Of a stretch of 64,000 nucleotides of DNA, positions 57,761 to 64,000 are shown piece by piece. A model generated the notes under the pieces. That model was not told where the DNA came from, did not search any database, and saw only the letters and a list, made by a program, of their open reading frames with translations. Within the stretch, counting starts at the first letter, position 1, and each line of letters opens with the position of its first letter. Position numbers and translations under genes: made by a program. Source of the stretch: Pholiota molesta (Eukaryota; Basidiomycota; Agaricomycetes; Agaricales; Strophariaceae); the NCBI GenBank assembly GCA_014925825.1, contig JACGCK010000174.1, positions 30,820 to 94,819 of the forward strand, read 5' to 3'.

Positions 57761-59545
57761 TTACGGCGAAAATCGCAACTTCTCTGTGTCCGAGGAGGTT
57801 GATGACATATCTTCGAAGCTCGCCCCTATGGGCTGAACTCGTACATCAACCTCCTGCAGTGCTGACAACCGACGACGCCTCCAGATCAGCCAAATAATAA
57901 AGACAATAATGGTAAGCGGGATGGTTATTGACGGAAATAGCCACCACTGGGGAGCAACAGACAATTCCATTCGTCCAGCTGTGCCAGGATGCGAATCAAA
58001 GAAGACCATACTGAAGACGGCCTAGAAAAACAAGAGAGCTAATTAGTATCTTGGATTGTGTTTGACAAAGCCATGTTGCGGTGAGACGTACGCAAACGAA
58101 GGATCCCGGTAGGAAGAACATAGTAACAGCTGCAATTCTGATAAAAGGGAATTTCAGGTTAATTGATGTTAAGAATACAAGGCCCAATCAGTGGCGTACG
58201 TTATCATCGAAGAACTGTCTTTTTGACTGGCAACTGCAATCTTGGTGGTCAAGCGCGCAATATCTAGGTTTGTACGACTGTCTCCCTGCGTCGTCAAATT
58301 GAAGAACATGTTAATGCGTATCTTCGTTCTTTCATTGTAGTTGGTTGCCCATGTCATTAGCATCGTCGCCCTTGAAGTCAATAATCCAAGCGCATCTGTG
58401 ATAGAGCCGATAGATCTCTCTTGCATATGAAAATGAGATTCAGAGAGGAGTGAAAGATAGCGCTCTCGTGCAGAGATGAAGAATTGGTTTCTGTCTTTGT
58501 AGTCAATGAGATTCCCGACAACGACGTTGAGGTTCTGGGATAGGTTGTGAAGATCCGCCACAGCCCGTGCATTATGCGCCGCTGTATGAGAAAAGAGAGC
58601 TTGATCTTCTTCCTAAGTGTAACAATCAGATCAGATACGACTGATTGATACCCAATTAAAAAACTTACATATCCAATTAATCTTGTCCTGAATTTGCTAA
58701 GCTTGACTGTCCATGTTTCTAGCATATCCTCAACCAAGAAAGTGTCGACCGCGAATGGCCGAAGCAGAGTCGGTGGTTCTTGAGTCTGCGCGCATGAAAC
58801 AAGGAGTTTTTTTGCGACCGCAGAGCAATTATATATAACGTAGGTGGACGTTTGGGGCATCAGAACGCTGTATGAGAACCAAACATAGGCTGGTCGATCG
58901 TCAAGTCCTTGGGAGAGGTGGTAGATGCCCTCTATGAATTAGGTAAATGTAGATGCTCCAACAAGAAAGTCAGATTCATACCCAGAGCAACACATTTGTC
59001 TTTATCATTGTACTTTGCATAGAAGCCAGTTCCGGTGCTGCGATATTCGAGAGTAGGACTCATGTGTTGATATAGCAATAGAGGAACGCCCAAATGTCGA
59101 TGCAAGTGCATAGCAGTGCTATTCAGTGGAGGCCTTGCGTCGCCGGGCTTTTTCTGCTCTGAATCACCATAAGATGGATCTGTAATAAAGCTGGAAGGAC
59201 ATGTTAGGCGGAATCTCTTATTCGGCCTCAAGTCTACTTGCAAGATACGTGTCATCGCCGGGTCGCCTTGGGTTTCAGGATCTTTAATGGCCTGGTGCAG
59301 ATAGTGGAGTCTCAGTCTCAACATTGGAAGCATGGGCGCCTATTTGGCCATATCGATGAACGCACCTTGGAAAGCTCAGAAAGCCGTAGATTGGTCTTCA
59401 GCCAAGCTCGCTTCGTAGAGATGGCAACCAGATCGATTTGTATATGAATGTCGTCTTTATGTTCGGCATTCTCGTCAAATATGTTCAGGACTCTGAGCTC
59501 GAGCTCGGGAAATACTACGTTGGGGGCAGATTCAGAGGAAACCAT
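57761..59545 (-). CDS. CorA-like Mg2+ transporter family protein
   Basis: Six exons: 59545-59366, 59291-58982, 58931-58669, 58612-58200, 58137-58092 and 58021-57761 (about 490 residues). The large N-terminal domain (ELELRVLNIFDENAEHKDD, LVAISTKRAWLKTNLRLSEL, GTGFYAKYN) is the soluble funnel. Helices around ALFSHTAAHNARAVADLHNL and FISARERYLSLLSESHFHM follow. INMFFNLTTQGDSRTNLDIA, TIAAVTMFFLPGSFVCAVFS and MVFFDS give the first membrane helix, PSITIPLTIIVFIIWLIW the second, and RRRRL a cytosolic end. The canonical GMN selectivity loop of CorA is replaced by FFDSHPG, as in many basidiomycete CorA-like proteins, so Mg2+ transport is not assured. Convergent with the S41 peptidase gene. The second intron acceptor was chosen as GCACCAG because the nearer AG would leave a 26-base intron. 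Confidence 0.82.
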
Positions 59546-60897
59546 TGTGGATGTGGGTCAAGACTGCGCGGTGTGACATCCATTCGTAATGTGTTTATGT
59601 CCTGCCGACGAGGGTTGTTCGAAACCGCCAACTCGAAACCAACGGTATACGTACATGTTAGATGCAAATGGCAGTGCACAGATAGAATCAGAAATAAATG
59701 TATTGTTGCCATTGAGTCATTGATACTGTCCACATGTTGTCCGAGATCAGGATCGGTTTCCCACAGAGGTAGAACTTTAAACTTTGTTTACGATTGAAAA
59801 TACGAACACGAAATCAGCATTTCTACAGTAGATAGCAAAGCGTATTTAGATTGCTGGAAGTACCTATGACACAAATTGCTTACAGTGGAGGGGTCGTCTT
59901 GGTGGGCCGAGAGCTGCATCCCAAACCCATCAACCCATCTGGCTCTCTTGACCCTACATACCTTTGGAATTCCGTTCGATCTTGAAAGCCAAGTACGGGG
60001 GATTTTCGGGACTAAATATGGTCACAGTCGTGAGTTGACGCAGAGCCACGGAGGAGTTCAAGTCATTGCTTTCTTATGGTGCCACCATTTGAACCTCGAT
60101 TCGGGCAAGCTTTTGTTTTGGTCGACACATAACTTTTCCTTCGGAGGTTTCATACCACGAGGCCTCTTCTTCGGTATCACAGCTCGAGGTCGTATGCTGC
60201 ATTTCGAGACTTCTGAGCTTAGAAAGCCCGACATCTGCCACTTGTCCATTATACGTGTCCGAAACGGATCAAGATGGCAAGTTGAGGCATAATCGCAGCC
60301 AACGCGCGTACATCAGCGAAACAAGCATGATGTGACAAGGGAAATAAATAGCGAGGCTTTTGAAGGTAGGATTTTGAAGCAATAACGTTATCGACCTTGA
60401 GATGTTTCAGATCAGACAAAAAGCCACGTTCGACGTCGTTAGAGAACTACTGCTAGCTACCGTCGCTTGTGGCCAACGAGGGATATGCTTCCAAGATGCG
60501 GGTGCTGCTGCCAGAGTAGATCCATTTCAAGTTGGGAAAATCGAGTGACAGAATGAGGTGCAACGAGAGCGGCGGATGCCACTATAGAAGCCTTGCGCAT
60601 GTTCCTAGATTCAAAGTATGCAGTGACGAAGATAAATTCGAGACACGTGCTGGTAACTTTAAGCCACTTTGAACTGGTAACACGCCGAAGTAACGAAGTT
60701 CGAGGTCAAGGTTTGCAAGTGCCTACATATTGATTCGATCATCATACGCGTCTGCCTCGTCAGGACCAAAGAGTTTCGCCAAGAACGAGCTTATAATAGG
60801 CTCGATGTATCATGCATTGCTTTGTCCATCCCACAGCCTGATCCTGCTGAAACGAGCCTGATAGGTTTACGGAAATTTGGCAATAAAAAACGGCTGG
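59546..60897. other. Uncertain region, possible gene remnants
   Basis: ORFs on plus (59876-60292) and minus (60058-60249) lack recognisable domains. A minus-strand stretch near 60740-60790 reads LAKLFGPDEADAYDDRIN, exon-like and possibly part of the hypothetical gene to the right, but I could not build a chain. Confidence 0.25.
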
Positions 60898-61326
60898 TCA
60901 GCATCCACGCGACAGTATTGGACCGTCAGTCTTCAAGTGCAAGCTCATTGATAGGTAGACTCCTAGAGCAGACAGCAGAGGAACCAACTCCTTCTCTATG
61001 AGCATTTGAAGCGCGGAAATGACACCAAGAGACATCTGCCCTGCGTGAGTCTCGAGTGATAGAGGTCGGGCATGATGTATCTGATTCGGCATTATCTGGC
61101 GAAGGACCATTATGGCATCATCTACGTCTCGGAGGATAGCACGCGTGTTAGAAGGGGTCGGATGATGCTGTAGAGATAGCCGTTTGACTGGCAAGGAGAA
61201 GAGCGATTGCGTGGCGTCTCTAAAAAGGATCCAAAGTGATATCAGATGAAATAATCCGGGTAGAAGGTCGAGAAAAGTTGCCAGCTTGTGAGTAAGCATG
61301 TTTTGAGTACTTGTCGGTGTCATCAA
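60898..61326 (-). CDS. Hypothetical protein, possibly only a 5' exon
   Basis: 142-codon ORF starting MMTPTSTQNMLTHKLATFL with a hydrophobic LLPGLFHLISLWILF segment and helical stretches RAILRDVDDAIMVLRQIM and QMSLGVISALQMLIEKELV. Codon use looks more coding-like than the neighbouring ORFs, and the start is preceded by a plausible promoter. There is no recognised family; the protein might continue into exons near 60740 that I could not join. Treat as tentative. Confidence 0.35.
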   Translation of the reverse strand: MMTPTSTQNMLTHKLATFLDLLPGLFHLISLWILFRDATQSLFSLPVKRLSLQHHPTPSNTRAILRDVDDAIMVLRQIMPNQIHHARPLSLETHAGQMSLGVISALQMLIEKELVPLLSALGVYLSMSLHLKTDGPILSRGC

Positions 61327-61787
61327 CTAGGGAAAAGTGTAAGTATGAGGTTTGGTGAATGACAAACGATGCCGGAGCCGGTGCGACGGGGTCCAAACGG
61401 GGTCTTTGAAGAAACTTGAAGAGTCCTCATTAACAAATTTAACCAATAGTTTAACCTCCGATATCCTGTAAAAGCAGAGAACGTGAGGCCTTTCAGCGTT
61501 TCAATGTATATAAGAAAGTATCATACTTGCCTCGCATTGCGCAGCCTGAGGGGGAGATGCAAAAGGGTGTCTTGGTCCTCGGAACAGACATTGTTGATTA
61601 CGTGTACACAGAGCCAAACACGGCCCCTGTTCTCGAGCGTGACGCCAAGTTTTCGCTTCCGCTTTTTCTCCTCCGCTCGAGAACAACGACGACGACGCTA
61701 CGACGACGACTAACGAGCAACAAACGCTACGACGACGACGAGGCATATACGACTGGGACCACGTTCACCACCCCAAACCACTAAGCA

Positions 61788-63387
61788 ATGACTACAGTGG
61801 AACCTGACACCGCCACCACCGCACACGACACACCCCGCCGCCGTACCGCCCGTTCTCCATCCCTAACTCGGTCCCGAGCAGCTCCCATTGCAGCCAGCAA
61901 GCGTTCACCATCACCTATTGTTACCTTCCATCCCACCCCGCTCTCAAGCGAGCACCCCAAAGGCGTGAAGAACATCACGCGAAAGGTCATCAAGCGTCTG
62001 GAAGGACTGGGTCATCTGGAAATGGTCGAGATGGAAGAGGACGAACAATCTCTCAGTGGGCAGGACGAACAGGTGGAGGTGGAGAAGGTGCTATTCGAGC
62101 TTGGTCAAGAAGCTTTGAAGGGCGCAGCGCCGGCGAACGGCCATGCAAACGGCCATTCAGAAGTAGCTCAGAAGGCAAAGCCAGACTTGGAGATACCAAG
62201 GAAGGTCCTACACAGCTCAATAGGTATGTCTTCCAGATCAATTTCTCTCTTCCAGCACCGTTTCGATCCTTCGCTTATCTGCTTTTACTAGGGTTTTTTA
62301 CTCTGTATATGTATATCACGGAAGGTGACGTGAGGAAGATTATCATCGTCCTGTGGATGGCACTTTGCGTCATCGTCCCGGCCGACCTATTGCGGTTCAA
62401 TAACAAGCGGTTTGAACGCACGTATGAGCGCTATTTGGGTTTCCTCATGCGAGAAAGTGAAAAGGTGCGCAGTTAGTCTATCGTCCCTCAATCTTTATTA
62501 ACTCTGGCCACAGAATGGCATAAATGGCGTTGTCTGGTACATTTTAGGTGTCAACTTCGTGCTTTCATTATACCCTCAAGATGTCGCGACAGTGGCGATT
62601 CTGATGTAAGTCCTCGTTCGTCATTATTTTTCCTCCCCTCTCTCGTTTTTCGAGAGCGTTTGTATCGGTGTGCGGGGGAGCGAAAACAGCGTCTGGCAAG
62701 CCACATACCCGGATTTCCCCATTTTCTGAAATAATCCGCACCATACGGAGAAAGCGCACAATGATCAAAGTATAAAAGCGCCCTGTTCCCATGTTCACCT
62801 ACCAACCATCTAGTCTCACTGCTGTATCTTTGCGACTCATTCTCTGTTTGCTAATACCTCTTTACAGCCTCTCCTGGGCTGACACCGGCCGCGTCGACCT
62901 TCGGCCGCCTCTACGGGTCGGCCACACGCAAACTGCCTGCTCGCGTCCCATACATCGGCTTGCCGTTTGCCCCTCGTAAATCGCTCGCGGGGTTCACGGC
63001 AGCCACACTCACCGGCGCCGCATCGCTTTCGGGTTCTGGGGGCTCATTGCACCTATTCGGAACGGAGGGCGAGATATCACATGGGCATGGACGGGCGGGT
63101 GCGAGATGTCGTTCCCAATGGGGAGCCCACGAGTCTCGGCGGAGGAGGCCCTCTTGGGTTGTTGGTGTTATCCGTTTTCGCGGGAGTGGTCAGCGGAGTT
63201 GCTGAGGCGCTTGGTACGTCAATCGTTTCTCATTTTTTTTCGGCGAGACTTCTTACTGAACGCGGCGGGTCGTTTTCGTAGACCTTGGATCGTTAGACGA
63301 TAATCTGACGCTCCCTATCATCTCGGGTGGCTGCATTCTTGTGTTCCTCAAGCTGGTCGGAAAGGCGGCGTCGTGGCTGACCTCATG
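61788..63387 (+). CDS. DGK1: CTP-dependent diacylglycerol kinase, with apparent frame errors in exon 4
   Basis: Dgk1 phosphorylates diacylglycerol to phosphatidate with CTP in the ER/nuclear membrane, opposing Pah1. Exons are 61788-62223, 62292-62464, 62514-62605, 62868-63213 and 63282-63387. The N-terminal ~120 residues are polar. Conserved blocks are ITRKVIKRLEGLGHLEM, IPRKVLHSSIGFFTLYMYI, DLLRFNNKRFERTYERYLG, INGVVWYILGVNFVLSLYPQ and DVATVAILILSWADT, then STFGRLYGSATRKLP, LAGFTAATLTGA, FGFWGLIAPIRNGG, GGGGPLGLLVLSVFAGVVSG and LDDNLTLPIISGGCILVFL. LSWADT...FGRLYG is the CTP-transferase signature. Within exon 4 these blocks lie in different frames: an extra G near 62887, a missing T near 63027 and a missing G near 63097. 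Each sits in a 2-4 base homopolymer. I regard the gene as intact in nature. Confidence 0.85.
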
Positions 63388-64000
63388 ATACCGTCGCTCG
63401 CTCGTACTCTGCATGTTTCGCTCCTAGCTTGATGGCTCTGGACTCATTTCGACTTCGTGCACTGCTGCACGCGTCTAACTCATCTGTCCCCACACGCATC
63501 CATCCATGGTTCCCGGCCACCCCGCATCTCCGCTATTTATGGAGCCCTCATGTTCCTCCTCGCTAATCCTACACCCCCACCCACGTGACCCACCGCGTCG
63601 AGCGGCCCTATACATTTCTAGACTTGATACCGCCTCTTCTCGGATTCCGCTTACACTACGTACTCTATATCCTCATCACCCTTACCGCGTCCAGCGACGC
63701 GCGATCGCTGCTAACCGACTTTGACCTGCCCAGAGCAGATGGTGCCGCCACTTTTAATGACCCGCCTACGACCACCGACGTACTTCATCTCTCGCGCATA
63801 TCCTTTCCTCCCGAAATCTCCTCCCTTGCTTACCACCCTCGGCGGTTCGAGACTCTTGGTACTCGCATCTCCGCGACTTACCTACATACCACCTTGAAGT
63901 CGTTGTTTACCGTGCGGCAGCCCGTCACTGATCGATCGACTTTCACTTTTTACCTTACACCTGCTTTACGTTTACGTTACCCACCCTCGGACTTTTTTTC
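63388..64000. other. 3' flank of DGK1, nothing recognised
   Basis: GC-moderate sequence with short overlapping ORFs and pyrimidine-rich stretches, possibly the promoter of a gene beyond the window. Confidence 0.35.

Overview
The window is nuclear DNA from a filamentous basidiomycete, most likely an Agaricomycete. The genes are dense and carry many GT-AG introns of about 50-60 nt, some with exons below 15 nt. The gene content also fits mushroom-forming fungi: Kre9/KNH-type Ser/Thr-rich GPI proteins, a DUF6533 seven-helix membrane protein, a secreted S41-type peptidase, CorA-like transporters and small secreted Cys-rich proteins. I saw no bacterial operons, rRNA, CRISPR array or convincing tRNA.

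Left third (0-18 kb): a secreted phosphoglycerate-mutase-like protein (+); SPO7, the regulatory subunit of the Nem1-Spo7 phosphatase (+); a membrane-anchored protein kinase (-); two Kre9/KNH-family GPI-anchored wall proteins (-) on either side of a cupin gene (+); a 608-bp element with 30-bp perfect terminal inverted repeats; a 20-exon MFS anion/organic-acid transporter (-); and an unrecognised nuclear-type protein (-).

Middle (18-33 kb): an accessory-looking region with three paralogues of a 113-116-residue secreted six-cysteine protein. Two of them lie in a ~1.3-kb inverted segmental duplication. All three share an upstream GC-rich promoter block and a 5'UTR intron. A bHLH transcription factor gene sits between the duplicated arms, and a degenerate telomere-like CCCTAA array lies just outside. 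An alpha/beta hydrolase (+) and the DUF6533 gene (-) follow.

Right half (33-64 kb): mostly conserved housekeeping genes. These are exportin CSE1 (-), a tiny Cys-rich protein (-), histidinol-phosphatase HIS2 (-), a monocarboxylate-type MFS transporter (-), a DUF1308/C7orf25-like protein (+), a Ser-rich transmembrane protein (-), a secreted S41 peptidase (+) convergent with a CorA-like transporter (-), and the CTP-dependent diacylglycerol kinase DGK1 (+). SPO7 and DGK1 act in opposite directions on the phosphatidate/diacylglycerol balance and lie near opposite ends of the window.

A caution for any user: several otherwise well-conserved genes (the second Kre9/KNH gene, the MFS gene near 14.65 kb, DGK1 three times, and perhaps the first gene) carry single-base frame breaks at or next to short homopolymer runs. 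Assembly error is the simplest explanation. Exon coordinates were read by eye from splice consensus and reading-frame continuity; there is no transcript evidence behind them.
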